DNA from: Dromaius novaehollandiae
Taxonomy: Eukaryota > Chordata > Aves > Casuariiformes > Dromaiidae
Length of the DNA: 64,000 bases
Direction: 5' to 3'
NCBI RefSeq assembly: GCF_036370855.1
Contig: NC_088103.1
Span: 10,913,404-10,977,403 of the forward strand
Shown: positions 12,801-24,800 of the stretch, piece after piece
Layout: every line of letters starts with the position of its first letter
How positions within the stretch are numbered: position 1 is the stretch's first letter
Notes under the pieces: model-generated
What the model was told of the DNA's origin: nothing
The model's database searches: none
What the model saw: only the letters and a program-made list of their open reading frames with translations
Position numbers and translations under genes: made by a program

Positions 12801-15800
12801 TTTCATGGAAACCGTATGACATACAGCCTGTTTTTAGAACATCAAATCCTCATGACACTTCCAGGATGGCTGTGTATGCCAAACCATGCAACGTGATTCA
12901 TAAGTAAAATTAACCTAGGAGTGATGAGCCAAACAGTTTGGAGAAATGTAGGCACCTCTGAACTTGAAGGAATAAGGAGTGCTTAGTCACATAGAAACAG
13001 AGCTGTAGAAGGAAGCTTGGGAAGGAGGTCATAAAAACCTTGAATTTTTTGCAAATATGCCATACACTTCTCTTAAATGCTTATTTCTAACCTGCACTAT
13101 AGTCAGAGTAAATTAATCAATCAGTAATTGTAGAAATGTTCTTTAATTGTGAGCTAATGTTTGAACTCACTACAAGCCCATGAACTATAGGATCAATCTC
13201 TATTCCTCTTTTTTTTTTTTTTTGGTCACTGCATTTATTCATTATGACACTGCATGATGATACTTAAAAAAAGGAGTTAGATTTCATTGAAACTTCTCTT
13301 TAGATCGATAGGCTTAACCAGCTTTCTCTAATGGTGTGCTTAGTTACGTTCATCTAAAGTATGTGGGCTTATTTTCACTGATACTAGCCAGTTTTACATT
13401 AAGGCTGAGTTATCTTCAGAAAGATTTGGACAGGTCTATATTGAGCCAAGCAGGTTTTTAGCACTTCATATACTGATACTTTCAATCAGTTCACACCTTG
13501 TTCTCTTGCTCCTCCATCCAGTTTTCTGTCCCTGACTGATCCCTCCTATATACCAGACAGTTACCCTCCAAGCCTGTAAATTATACTGCTTTTACCACTG
13601 CCAATGATATTTTGACCCTGATCCATCATGTATGTCATTTACACCATTTTTTACATCATCGGTTGTTTTGTACTCCCTCATTTTCAAATACAGTATTTTC
13701 CATGGTATTTCCATTGTATTTTCCAGTCCTTTCCATTCCTGTGATACATCAGTTTGTTTCTAAACCTCTTATCTCTCTTATAATCCAAACTATCTCAGTA
13801 TAACCATCTGATTGCTCCTAGGGGTGACTGAGAAACTACATTACAGAGCCTGTTGAATCTTGTTCTTGTTTCACAATGTTCTGGGTTCCCACAGTACCAC
13901 TCCTACATTATAAGCATATATATATATTGTAAGCATTATAAGCACCTTATGATTTATTTCTGTGATTAGGAAGTCCAATGTAAGGGACAGAGGACACAGA
14001 CATATTCAAGCATGAATTGGCACATGAGTATCCAAGGGAAACTTGTTTACTGAACGGGGCCTTCAGCTAGGTTGAGGAAAGAAGAAATCATGCCTTAGAG
14101 CAGCCAGCATTAAGCTTTCTTTCATCAGTTGCTGCCTTGTCAATTATTCCTTTCTTGGGACTACTGATTTTTGTATCTATCTTGTTTGTCTGTTAAATAC
14201 CTCTCTCCCTTCCTTGCATAGATCCGTAGATTTTGAATTAGCTGTAAACCTCAGAAAGCTGTTACCCTCAAAGTGAGGTTCTAAGCTGAGCGTTGGAGAC
14301 AACTCAGCAGCTACAGCCAGCAGGATGCCTTCTTCACTACTCTGGAAGCTCTGAGCAGCAGGTCAAAGACAAGCACTATTTTTAGTGAATGGTGCATTCT
14401 CCCAGTCCCCGTGGTTTGTGGAACACGTACCCCAAAGTATGTTATTTTCTGGTTTCCTTTTGCTGTGACAGTGACTAAAAAGGCCATGATCACTGGCAGC
14501 ATATGAAAATTTATCACTTAGGCAAGTGGATTTCTTTACACCCTTTCATAGAGTTACTCCTACACATTGGAGCTGAAAGAATCTTGAATGAACAGGAAAG
14601 AAATTTTGTTAACAAACAATTATGATCAGGAAACTCTTTTCAAGCAGCTAATCTTCCCAGCTTTCTCCTTAATACAGCATGTATGTGTACACATACACAC
14701 ACACACATACACACACAGGGTGGGAGAGTTCAAACTAACCCCCTTGTGACTTATCTTTTATTTGTTAGTTTAAATTGTGAAACTGAAACCTGAGCCTGAT
14801 GTTTCCCTTTTGCTTGGCTGCTTGGGGCTGGTTTTCCCAATGGGACTTCTTTGTCCCTGCCCCTGCCTCCCTTGTCTAGGGGCAGGAGACCTGAGTGAAT
14901 GATTTCAGGGTAAATTAGCCTCTCCCTTCCTTCCTGCACTGAAACCCTCATGCCCTGACAGGCTGCAAAGAATGCAAAGTACCTTCCCTTCTGTTGCTTA
15001 ATTCAGAGCACGCTTGAGCAGTTAATGCAACTGGCAGGAGCCTCATATTCTCTGGTAACGTGTTTGTGTGCCCATGCCCTTAGAAAGGTATCGAGTCTGT
15101 TTTGGACTTCTGGGTTAGCTCTTTGAAGACCCTGGTCTGGCTACAAGCAGGAGTCAGCAGACCAAGCGAGCATTTCTGTTTGGTGCTGTACAGTGCCTGA
15201 CTGCAGTGCATCATCAGTGGAAAAGACTGGCTGATACCTGGTTTATGAAAGTGTAACAACTCCCATATAGACTGTCATGTACATGAGTAGCTTAATTTAT
15301 TATTTAAAATAAACAGAATCAAATGTTGAGATAGAAATTTCAATGGAAAAGCTTCCGTTTTGTTGGGACAAAAATTAACCTAGCTTACAAAAATCCCATC
15401 ATGCAATTCCATGGAATCAAGCAGTCCCTGAGCTGGGTGCACAGGCGTCCTGGCCATCCATGGATATGCCATGGGATGACTCATTGTTCTGCGTTTTCTG
15501 ATTTGCCTTTGTGAGGCTTCAGTGACTTTATAGTTTCAGCTTCTAATTCAGATACTTGTTAAATGCCTAAACTTAGATGGCGTGAATACCCCATCAGTTT
15601 TATGTGGTGTCAAAGGCATAGGTATGGTGCACTTTTAAGAAGACAGTGCTGTGGCCTTCTGGAGAAATGTATATATTTAACACTGTGTGCCAGAGCATAT
15701 GTGTATAAGCAAGCAAGTCAGTGTTCCTTTCTGAATACAGAGAAAGAGGGATTGAGTTTGCGTACAGAGGTATACACATAAGAGAAAATTATTTCAGTTG

Positions 15801-18800
15801 TTTGCTTTCTATTATAAGTAGTGAACAATGAGAGAAGAAAAAGTTATTTCCCATGTCTAGGTTAGGGATCCTGTTCACATTTTTAATATCAAAAAGTATT
15901 ATCAAGGCCAGTGGCTGGAGAAATCAGTCTCAAAATCTTTAGAAGCAAGAGATGTCTTCAGAGAAGGATGCTAATATCTAGGGTATGGTAATACTCCCTG
16001 TCTGCTCAGCTTTTCTGTCAAAAAGCAAATTTCTGGCACTGTTTTCTTCTGCGATCAGACTTCTCTAAGGCCTTTAGTTTAAGGGCTGAACTCAATACAA
16101 CATTTGTAGCAGTGAGTTTGGACACAAAGCTTAGAAGAAAGCATATACTTCCCGAACAAGATATTTCCCTCCAGCTTCAGCACAAATACCTATTTTATAA
16201 ACAAACTATTTAGTCTTTTAGAAATTTACGTTTCTGTCATGGACAAAATACCCAATGTGGCACCATAGGTCAAGGTCTTGTTAGAGACTGAGAACCTGTG
16301 GGTTACTACTGAGGGCACTAGTGGGACAAAATGGTCTGGCAGTCACAGTACAGAAGAGGAAACTATAAGCTGGGAAACTTCTTGTCGTCTCCATAACTGA
16401 AGACAGGCCAAAACAAGAGGATTTATTTGTAGATCCTTGTTCCTATATCTTTAATAATGTGTTGTAAAAGCTTCTTCCTTCTGAAAATATAGCAGCTGGT
16501 GTGTCACAAATTGTGTCCGAAATCCAAGGGAGTGGAAGACAAAGATTCTTTACCACACAAATCTTTGGAGCGTCCATCTTTGGACGTTGAGATAGTTATC
16601 ACTTGATGATGGTGCCTGTTAATTTGGTGAGAAAGATGATAAAGGTGTTGACTGCGGTAGAAGTGGTAGTAGTGCTGTACCCATCTTTGTCTAAGTATAT
16701 AAGGAAGTCAAGGACTGTAACGAGATTTCGTTAGATGAGCTGACAACTGGAAAACGTGGACCATCTGTGAAGCTCAGAGTCCCTTAATCAGATGCCGAAG
16801 ATGCAAACATTTCTTTTCAATATTTAGAAAAGCAACAGAGATTTCTAAAATGCCGAGAAAAGGTCTGGCAGCCATCTAGACTAAAGGTATTTATGATACT
16901 GCAGATGTTAGACAGGATGCAAATACGTATAGTACTTTTCTAGAAGATGGATAGACTTTTCCTTTCTTTTGGATTGGTGCAGTTCCAGCAAAGGGAATAG
17001 AATTCCACCATTGTAAATGAGAGGTAAATTTGGCCCTATGAGCTCTGCATGAACAAATTTAGAATTAGAAATACTGATGAGATCTAGGAATTTTCAGGAT
17101 GAATGCGAAAGTTATAATAATCTGTTTCTTATTCCATTGATGTCATTGATGAATAAAGTGTAGCTCTTTCACATCTCCTTTCATCTCCAGTGATCTGTGC
17201 AAATATTGCCTATTTGACCTTCAAAATCCTCATAGATATGGGTGAAAACTGTAGCATCGGATTTAGCAGGCTAGTCACACAACATGAATAAGTGTCAGTT
17301 AATCAGGGTGTTTTATACATGGTAAAACGGAAGTGATTTTTTTAAGGTCATACAGGAATTGTTGTCAGAATCTGAACTGGAATTGAGCTGCTCCTAGCTA
17401 TTTGTGTAATAACTGAAATGAACTCCTTTCTTTTTTATTCATTTATGGAGGTCTTTTGCTTTTAGGACCTACATTCACTCATCTCAAATGCCTTCAAACA
17501 TCAGCCTGAAATCTCATGGCATCAGTGTTTTTAGCTGGTTTACACAATCACTCGCTCTTTTTATTTCCATAAAGATAACTAGCATTTCTCATTCAGGTGG
17601 TTCCTTTAGTTATGGAAGTACAGCTTTTTAAAAACTTCTCTAAAATTCAAAGAAGACAATCTGCCCCAGAATGTGTTGTCTTAAAATACAGGCAATCTTT
17701 TGTATGATTTAAAGAAAGTAGTTGTTTTTCTTAATCAATTTTGATAACCAAGATCAAAGGACTTCTGCTACAAATTACTGGAACATGTACATCAAAACGT
17801 CTGAGAAGGGTAAGGCATACACCTAATGGTACAGAAATACAAAATGGCAAATGCAGAATACGTTTACCTGACTTCTGGTGCTGGGATTCCTACCACAATG
17901 CAGTCCAATTGCACTTTGGTTCCTTCAGGAACTTCCCTGCTCTTCAGTTTTTGAGTAAAGCGTGGTGGTTGTCCGATGGGCTCATCAGAATATACAGATG
18001 CAGATTCTGACTCTGTTTTTAACTCTGCACCTGCTAATTGATTGATAGATTCCAAGTTTGCCATCTGTTGATCATCTATTTTTTCAAATGTTTTCTCTGG
18101 TTTATTTTCCAAGTCTTGAGATATTGGAATGGAAAGTCTTTCTCTGTTTTCTGATGCACTAGAGAAGCTGGAGCTACCTCTTTGAGCAGGCTTGTTCTTA
18201 GAATCAGTTTTGCTCCTGTAGTTTTTGCATGTTCGGGGTCTTATTCTTTCTGAGTTGTGAGCTTTGAAAAGTGACGAGAGCTCTTCAATAAAATCGGCTG
18301 CCTTGTTTAGGAATTGCTTTTTCGATTCCGATTCAGAAGGAAGCTGTTGTTTCTTCAGATCTTGAGAGCTCGCTTTGGAGCCCTTTGTATCTCTGACATG
18401 GTCCTGAGAAAAGTTGGAGTGCAGGCCATTGTCTGACGTTTTCAAAGCTGTAGACTGGGCCATTTGTTTGTTTGAAACTGTTTTTCCTGTGTTTTTCAGC
18501 AAATCAGAGGGATGATGTGAATGTGTCTGAAGCTCATCCCGTTTAGTTTCAAGTGGATTCTGATCAATAGCTTGTCTTGCAAGGTTTACACTTTGATCCA
18601 ACTCTTCTTGGCTCAAAAAGGCAGAGAGATCTGGAAGGTCTTCTTGGGCAGCTACCTCATCTGAATCACCAGAAGTGTTGCCATAATGGAAATTATGTGA
18701 AGCTGGTTCTGATCTACTTCTTTCTCTGTTCCCTTGGTGTTTAGTTTCAGCTAAATAACTTTCTCTCAGAAGCTGAGATATTGAAGTAGAGGATTCTAAA

Positions 18801-18815
18801 CTGTCGTCTTGCATG
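820..18815 (-). CDS. MYPN: Myopalladin, N-terminal 520 residues (gene-level entry, seven exons)
   Basis: Spliced coding sequence is complement of 17868-18814, 8293-8468, 6662-6713, 4439-4586, 2458-2529, 2109-2250 and 820-843. All introns are GT-AG and the reading frame is continuous for 520 codons plus one base. Myopalladin is a sarcomeric scaffold of Z-lines and I-bands. Its N-terminus binds the cardiac ankyrin repeat protein ANKRD1, its central part binds nebulin/nebulette and its C-terminal Ig domains bind alpha-actinin (known of the family). Seen here: a Ser-rich N-terminus, Ig I-set domain 1 (about residues 283-374), a Ser/Pro/Ala linker (375-459) and the first half of Ig domain 2 (460-520). 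The vertebrate protein is about 1,320 residues, so roughly 60 percent, with three further Ig domains, lies left of the window. Palladin is the nearest relative, but the N-terminal motifs match myopalladin. Confidence 0.96.
844..2108 (-). other. MYPN intron between the Ig2 exon and the microexon
   Basis: Intron of 1,265 bases, AT-rich. The only structure noticed is a perfect 16-bp palindrome at 1343-1358. No coding sequence or mobile element is recognised. Confidence 0.85.
1343..1358. repeat. Perfect 16-bp palindrome CTATAGTGCACTATAG
   Basis: Two 8-bp arms with no spacer in an AT-rich intron. Nearby bases (ACTATAATG before, TATATTTACTA after) continue the same TA-rich character without extending the perfect match. 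Function unknown; chance is possible. Confidence 0.8.
2109..2250 (-). CDS. MYPN: MYPN exon: first half of Ig domain 2
   Basis: A 142-base exon encoding residues 466-512, from MLQDISASEG to FRILQK, plus one base. The acceptor is TCTCTATTAG before 2250 and the donor A/GTATGT after 2109. It carries the first core cysteine (482, in VVFECRVKG) and the core tryptophan (494, in KVEWYREG) of an I-set domain. The second cysteine would come from an exon beyond the left edge. The methionine at its start is internal, not a translation start: it is preceded by an acceptor and joins in frame to PVFTK of the exon before. Confidence 0.96.
2458..2529 (-). CDS. MYPN: MYPN exon: linker leading into Ig domain 2
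   Basis: A 72-base exon, phase 0 at both ends, encoding residues 442-465 (GQSPTNYLQGLDGRPLIAA, then PVFTK). The acceptor is CTACAG before 2529 and the donor AAG/GTAATT at 2458/2457. The motif NYLQGLDG and the Ig start PVFTK are strongly conserved in myopalladin. Being 24 whole codons, it could be skipped without breaking the frame, but that would remove the first strand of Ig domain 2. Confidence 0.94.
3443..3505. repeat. Tandem repeat, 3 x 21 bp
   Basis: Unit AATCAGCACAATTAATCGTGC at 3443-3463 and 3464-3484 (identical) and 3485-3505 with two substitutions (GATCA for AATCG). A short minisatellite in a MYPN intron. Confidence 0.95.
4117..4245. other. Isolated CpG-rich patch in a MYPN intron
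   Basis: About eleven CpG dinucleotides between 4118 and 4201, including the run GGCGCGCGCGG, in an otherwise CpG-poor intron. It ends about 190 bases from a coding exon. It could be a small intragenic CpG island or a remnant of an inserted GC-rich element. No coding potential is recognised on either strand. Confidence 0.55.
4439..4586 (-). CDS. MYPN: MYPN exon: Ala/Pro-rich linker with a heptapeptide tandem repeat
   Basis: A 148-base exon encoding the last base of codon 392 (Tyr) and residues 393-441. The acceptor is TTTCACAG before 4586 and the donor is CAG/GTATGG at 4439/4438, in phase 0. The protein is low complexity (TTKPADISPNAASPAAK, then a Gln/Ala/Pro tail) and probably disordered. 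Residues 425-431 and 432-438 are VQPASVP and VQPASIP, a direct tandem duplication of 21 bases (4469-4489 and 4448-4468). Linkers at this position are poorly conserved in the family, so the assignment rests on splice sites, frame closure and order between the well conserved neighbours. Confidence 0.9.
4587..6661 (-). other. MYPN intron, no feature recognised
   Basis: Intron of 2,075 bases, AT-rich, with a short T-run near 6606-6619. I see no exon, RNA gene or mobile element. Confidence 0.8.
6662..6713 (-). CDS. MYPN: MYPN exon: short acidic/serine linker after Ig domain 1
   Basis: A 52-base exon encoding Gly375 to Asp391 (GVSSSDSEGETIKDEMD), with two bases of codon 392. The acceptor is TTTTTTGTAG before 6713 and the donor is TA/GTAAGT at 6662/6661. 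The SSSDSEG stretch matches the family sequence after Ig domain 1 and is acidic and Ser-rich, a plausible phosphorylation site (inference). The exon is too short for a usual ORF scan; it was placed by joining reading frames between the flanking exons, and the frame closes exactly. Confidence 0.92.
6714..8292 (-). other. MYPN intron, no feature recognised
   Basis: Intron of 1,579 bases, AT-rich, with a short A-run near 7091-7102. Nothing else is recognised. Confidence 0.8.
8293..8468 (-). CDS. MYPN: MYPN exon: remainder of Ig domain 1
   Basis: Exon of 176 bases, acceptor AG at 8470-8469 and donor G/GTAATG after 8293. It completes Arg316 and reads WYCEGKELENSPDI (the core tryptophan is 317), then the E-F strand EDTGRYSCFASN with the second core cysteine at 356, ending STSAEIYIE. 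This finishes an I-set immunoglobulin domain with the expected Cys305-Cys356 pair and the Tyr-x-Cys motif. The intron within the domain lies just before the core tryptophan. Entry phase follows two bases of codon 316 and exit leaves one base of codon 375. Confidence 0.96.
12987..13040. mobile_element. Possible degenerate CR1-like fragment
   Basis: The stretch TCACATAGAAACAGAGCTG, followed by GGAAGCTTGGGAAGGAGGTCAT, resembles the reverse complement of the 3' end of CR1 LINEs (catagaat ... ggttggaagggacct ... ggtcat). The match is short and judged by eye, so chance resemblance is a real alternative. Confidence 0.25.
13906..13944. repeat. TA tract between direct repeats
   Basis: Two copies of CATTATAAGCA (13906-13916 and 13934-13944) flank a short alternating TA tract. 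This could be slippage or a footprint of a small insertion; nothing in the sequence decides between them. Confidence 0.6.
14681..14717. repeat. CA microsatellite with a palindromic head
   Basis: An imperfect (CA)n tract interrupted by TACA units. Its first 16 bases, GTATGTGTACACATAC, form a perfect palindrome, so the tract turns from GT-type to CA-type at its start. Confidence 0.9.
17868..18815 (-). CDS. MYPN: MYPN first coding exon: N-terminal region and start of Ig domain 1
   Basis: Encodes residues 1-315 plus two bases of codon 316. The ATG is at 18814-18812. On the minus strand it is preceded by a pyrimidine-rich tract and an AG (18817-18816), so the exon starts one base before the ATG at 18815. 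The protein begins MQDDSLESSTSISQLLRES, the typical myopalladin start. Conserved blocks are DLPDLSAFLSQEEL (about residues 59-72) and FLNKAADFIEELSSLFK (about 168-184), followed by a basic stretch to about 203. The middle is Ser/Gln/Lys-rich and probably disordered. From residue 283 (PPRFTQKL) Ig domain 1 begins, with its first core cysteine at 305 (LDCIVVG). The donor is CAG/GTAAAC at 17868/17867. This exon covers most of the region known to bind ANKRD1. Confidence 0.96.
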
Positions 18816-21800
18816 CTGTTAACAAAAAGGACAAATAGGAGCACACCTTATCAATAGCAAATTTGTTGACTGCACAGAATCACAGGCTTCTGAAAAGCAG
18901 AACACAACATTTTCAAAGTGCACCTGTGTGCTATTAACTTGTAAGGATGGCCTTGTTTTACAAAAAGCCTGCTTCTGTACACACTCAGCACCAGATACTA
19001 TTGCCTTTACTCAGTAAAATCCATTTTTTATTACGTTTTACTGTGGGTAGCCTGTATGGCTAAAGCAACTCTAAGTGTAATAATCTGAGCTTTGTTCCAG
19101 GTAAAACATCAACAACAGAGGTATTAACTGACTTTCAATGTCAAAATCTTTGTAATTGCTGATGTGTGAGCTAAGAATCAATCTCATTAGATAGATTAAA
19201 TGCCGGGTATTTCAAGGACTGAAAGTTGCGGGGGAACGACACTACTTTTAAATTAAATAGATTTAGCTTGAAAGACACTGAGATAATAAGTAAATGAACT
19301 CAAAATGCTTTTGAGGAATGAGAGGAGGAAGGGAAAGGGGACAGAAACTGTCATTCTACAATGACAATTCTTCTCTTAAAGATATTGCATTATAGGAAAC
19401 AATAGTGGTGTTCGATGTACTATACCTTCTTAAATTAAGCATTATTTCTAATGAATTATCTATTTACAGTAAGTAAAGTAGAGAATCATGTCATTATTCA
19501 ATATGAACATACTTGTGCTTTCAAAATCATTATCTTACGTCATGCTGGTTCTGAAAAAGGTACTACAGATAAGAAGACAGTATTGGAAAGCCCAATTTTA
19601 ACCTGACTGCCTGATAAGTGAAGCTAATTCTTCCCGTTTGATACTTAAGTCAGTACATCTGCATGTTATTCTCCCTTTTATCTGCACAAGAGCCAATATG
19701 AATGTAGAGGGTTCAGACATCCTATTAACACAATCATCTTAAGGTGGCTTAAGTATGAAGACAAATACTATTCACAACCTTTCAGAGAGATATTGAAACA
19801 CGTAAATGCATGACTATTAACTGAATCTGTCTCTCAGAAGATGCAGTGCACAGTATCTTTTCCTACTTCATTTGTGGCTCTCATAGATGAGCTGTGGCGA
19901 ATCTTGCTGTGATGGTTTCAAATATTACTACACTGAGGTTTTTGATTTGTCCAATTGCAGAAAGTACTGTTTCTGCAGTGGCATCAAGAGAAGGGAGCAT
20001 GCATGCTCTTGCCTCAGCTATTTCCATTCACAGCTTTATGTACTAGCATAAGCTGCCAGAGAAAGAGAAGGAGAGTAAAAAGGGCATCTCTGATATGAAA
20101 GGCATTCTGCTTTGCTGGAGGCACAGGTACCCCTAGAGAAAGGCTGGTAAAAAGCAACTGAGGTGGTAATATCTTGTATTGCTGCAGTGTTTGCTCCATA
20201 AATATGAGTGACAGCTCCTCTTCCTTATTTTCAAAAATGCAAGCTTCCTTTTGACCTTTTTACATTCTTCTTTGCTGAATGAATATAAAGCTATTATATT
20301 CTGATGTGTATTTTGAGACCTAAATCGCTCTATCTGATGCAGATCCTTCTATCTGATATTTTATTTTAGTAATATGGAACAAGCAAAATCAGTAAAGACA
20401 ACAAAGGCATCAATCCAAAATTTTGATAAGGTTGTGCCTATAGGAAAAATAACAAATAAAATAGCATATAAATTGTATGCTTCTAAACACCCTATCTACT
20501 TCCCAGTTCAGATTCCAGTGCTTAAGCACCCCTTGCATGACTCCTGAAGCTAAGCCAGGGTTCTGCAATACTAATCAAACACTTGATGTTAAATTATCTG
20601 GCACAGTGTTTCAATGAAGCTGTGGCACATAAGAGAACACTAGTTTGGGAAGCCCACATGAGATACTATTGTAAGCTGTTTTCATGACCGGATAGAAAAT
20701 GTAATGTAATCTCTTAAGAGAACAAAGAGGTCTCCCTGAGGCATGAAGTTCCTGCTCTGTAGATACTGCTTTTGCTTGCTCAGCTTTTACTTCTTAAACA
20801 GCTGTGCAACCTCACTGAAGCTGAATGTGTTTAAGGGGTTACGTTACCTTGTTTATGTGCTGATAGCGTACTCAGTGCTGTAAAGGTCACAGCTAAATCT
20901 ACAGTTTCAACTCTGAAGATCTTATATACATTCTAACATTAGGAGTTTACAGCCTGAAAGACAAACCTTGCACGTGAATGAACTGCAGCCCTAGAAGATG
21001 GCTATAACATAGGGCCAAGTTGGCTTTAGACTGGGACCCTATGGAGGCTCTTTATATCCTACTTAAAAACTGAGGGGAAGAAGCAGAGCCATAGCTGACT
21101 CTTTTCTCTGCACCATGCAGCTGGCTTAGTCTGAAAAGAGAAAGCAGTGTATGCTTTTAATGGGAGGTCATAGGAGCTAGAGTCCCTCCCAGAATGTCTC
21201 TGGAAGGATGCAACTCCAGTACAACCTTGCCAATAAGTGGCTATGACTAAATGATACCATCTAGCTTTGTTTATCTTTGTGTAGTTTTAGATGCTGCAGA
21301 GGAAGGTCATTATATTTTACATGGTTGGAAAGGTATAACTATTGTACAATTTGTCTTGCTAGGTTTCTTGATCACTCTTTCTGAAACATTTCAAAATTGC
21401 ACATCTTCATTTCATCTCAACATCTATAAATGTCACCAGAGCTGAAGAAAGAGGATGCAGATCTTTAGAGAGCGCTAGACAGTCTAAAGAGGAAATGTGA
21501 GTAGAGAAATAATACTGTGTGATCAAAACCTGTTGCAGTCAAAAAAAGGTAAAGGACTACTACATTAGTTAAGAAGGTTTATGAAATCATCTGACTGTGG
21601 CTGTTGAAGGTTTCATTTCCCTCTCTGTTTGTAAGAACCTGACTGGATTTCTCATTTAAGAGCCAAGTCTGTTTCCACAGGGGTTAACCAAAATGCAGCT
21701 TTTCTGCAGACAACCATATTAAAACAACTGTTCAGCATGGGTATTTGGGACTTTGTTCTGGGTCTTGCATGTCTCCTATTCATCCTTTGAACAAAGCGTT

Positions 21801-24800
21801 GAAACACAAAAGAAATAATTTATGCTAATTCCCTCTAATAGGAGGAGACTCTCTCAAAGAAGATACATTTGGATTGGCAAAATAGCTGTACAAGGTTAGT
21901 CTGCAAAAAAGTATGGTGCAGAAGCCACTGTGTGATAACGAAAGGAGGAAAATTACATGATAATTACTGCAAAATGAACAGAAACAGGGTTGTTTATACT
22001 TCATGGAAATATGAAATGCTTGATGAAATGAAAGTAGTCAAATGAAAACTTCCTTGCACTGTTGGTTCATTTTGACTAGCTGTAATACAGTTGCACAAAG
22101 CACCTTCCATTCAGATGACCAGACGAGGCAGCACAGCTATACATGGAAGAGCAAAACCCGTTTGTCTATTACAGTCCCTCTGTGAACATGTGGGAATCAA
22201 ATGGACAAATCTCTGGTTCAGCCCTGTCTCTGCCCCTCTGAGGACAGCTGAGCAGGTGTGAATGGGACAAAACAAGCAGCTTCTCAGCAAAGGAGCTGGA
22301 ATAACTTCCTTCCTTCTGTCCATCCAAGCAGAAGGAGAGCAGAGTGCACCTTCTGGCATGGGGAAGCAAGATACTGGTGAGAATGAATATGATGCGAAAT
22401 TCTTAGTCCTTAGACAGCCTGCACTTTTCTTCAGAGCACACTCAGAGTCCAAATGTTGTATCTAACTCTTCTCTATTTTCAGCCTGTGTAGAAGATAATT
22501 TTAATTCTGTTTTTAGAAAGGGAGAAGTTGGGTACTAATCAAATGTAAAACTTAAGGTAGTACTTGGCCACTGAAGTTTTAAAATGTTGTGAATGATGTG
22601 GTATTTCTAATCAGATGGAAAAAGTTGAGTTTCCAGACAACCCAGTTATGAATGAGTCTTGAGAGATGTCCGGTTTCTTTTTTTTAACTACAAGGAGTAG
22701 TACTCTGCAAGCAGTACAGAGGGCTGATGATTGAGGGAGGCACTGGGTAGGCTGAAGCCATCCAGATTTCACAGTCAGGAGAGAATTTTGTTTCAAATGA
22801 GGCCAAGCGTGCAGCCAGACAAGGTGTCTGGACTGGATAGCAATAAGGCTGAATTCAATGTATTTTCCAAAATATCTGTTCAAACCTTCTTTCCAATGAG
22901 CAAAAAAGGTGCTACCAGAGGAACAATTGTGCTGTCCTAGGTTTGATTAATGATAAATAGTAATGATAATGATTAATAATAGTTTAGCCTTTATATAGCC
23001 AAAATTCCTATTTTGGATCTGATCTAAGCTGCAAAACTAAGATCCAGGTTTGAATCCTCTCTGTCTCTTTGCTTGACCTTCTGGATTGTTTAGATTGAGG
23101 ATGTGCAGTTGGCCTAGATATGCCCTCCCTTTAATTTTTTCTGATTGGGACTTTGGAACAAAAGTTCCAAATCTTTGTGGCCTCACTGAGACCACCCCAC
23201 ACTCCACCAGTGCATGTTGGGACAAACCTCTGGGAGAGAGGCAGTGTGTGACACACTGCTGTCATCTCATGGAGCAAAAAAAATGTATACAGTAATCATG
23301 GATATCTCTGAACTCCAGTAAGGACACACTAGACAGGAATCTGTGGTGTCAATAAAAGCACCAAGAATTTTGCAGACTGAAAAATCGAACCAGTATCAAG
23401 GGGACAAATTGCAAATAGTAGCTCTAAACTAGCGTCATTTAGGACTGAAAATGGGATGACTCCAGCAGTAAACAGTTCTCCATTCTTGACTGGTTCATTA
23501 GCTACAATATCAAACAACTAATGCATTGAGGGCAACGTTTTTTGCTCTCGCTATCAACCAGGACACTAGCAGCAGCGGCCTTGGACACCTATTATTACTG
23601 AGCGCCATCAGAAGGTGTCACAAACAAGACTCACTGCACATACTTCTTCAGGCTGTTGAGCTAGTTTCCATTAGCCAGCTACCTGCACAAGCATGCTGTG
23701 CCTGCATTTTATTAGCCAAGTAATCTTTAGGATAAAATACACCCAAAGGTAGAATTAGCTTCCACAGTTTGCTTTGGCAATGACTTGATCCAAAAATCGT
23801 TTTGTGGAAGCTTGCCCTGTGTGATGCGGTGTACCCGTTCATTGCCTATAGCCTGAGGCTTGTTAGACTGGTTGCTGAGTCAGTACCAAAAGAATCTGGG
23901 CTCTTCCTAAGAAAACAGCAGTAGTCCAATCTCAGCAGAACTGAAGAGATTCCTGGATATGTCTGAGTGCAGGTCATCTTTTTTTATTATAAGAGACAGC
24001 TTTGAACGCTTGACACCCTAAAGACAGTTTTTTCAGACAAACACTCCTTCAGTTAACTGTCATAAAGAGGTTAGCCGCAAATGAAGCATTTAAACACTTT
24101 ATTTGTCCTCCAGTTGGATTTAAAAATGAGTAATTGACTCAATACATGTTGTTCCTGTCTGGCTTTTCAAGCTGCCATAAGTTTAATGTAAGATTGTTTT
24201 CATATGGAACCCTGGTATCAGAACATGGAGCAAAGCTGCTTCTTTTTTGCACAGTGGCACCTTTGTGGGCTTTACACACCAATGCTCTGGACCTGGATGT
24301 CCAGCACCTCTGTTTGGAAATGGGAAAGTCTGGCAAATATTAGAGGCTATATCCTTTTTCAATTATTTACCCATACACTATTGAACACTAACAGTTGTAT
24401 GGGTGTTTCAACTGTATGATAACAGCTATGAAAATCAAGCTAAGAGATGACAGAAGTGATCTATCTTCTAGACATTTGAAGATCACAATCACATTCTTCT
24501 GTGCTTGCAGGAATTTGCACGTTGCAGTTGCCATTGTCACTGTTTCTGGTTACTGCCTGTTGACATGCTGTAGCTGCTGTAAGACAGACTTTGAGACTCC
24601 AGGCATATGAAAGGTTAGGCTGGAGCAGAGGACTAAGGTTAGCTGTCTTGTGTGTGTTTGGGGGTGTATGTGTGTGTAAAATATTTTTAATAGCTGTTTT
24701 TAGAAAGCTACTTAAAGTGATTTACCTTTCTGTTTTAAACACATTAGTACTTTTGAATTCCATTTCTTGTAATGAATCAGAAAGTCAGGTTACTGAACTC

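Larger units (their letters stand above)
8469..17867 (-). other. Large MYPN intron after the first coding exon
   Basis: Intron of 9,399 bases interrupting Ig domain 1. Contents noticed: a 15-bp T-run (13209-13223), a short TA tract flanked by two copies of CATTATAAGCA (13906-13944), a CA microsatellite (14681-14717) and a possible very old CR1 fragment near 12987-13040. The ORFs here (all under 90 residues) show no recognisable protein. Confidence 0.8.

Noticed and set aside
17741..18010. 89-residue plus-strand ORF opposite the first MYPN coding exon
   Set aside because: Antisense shadow of the MYPN exon, with no independent support.
18815..18844. In-frame upstream methionine that would start MYPN with MLLFVLFVNSM
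   Set aside because: These bases are the polypyrimidine tract and acceptor of the intron; the family starts at MQDD, one base after the splice site.
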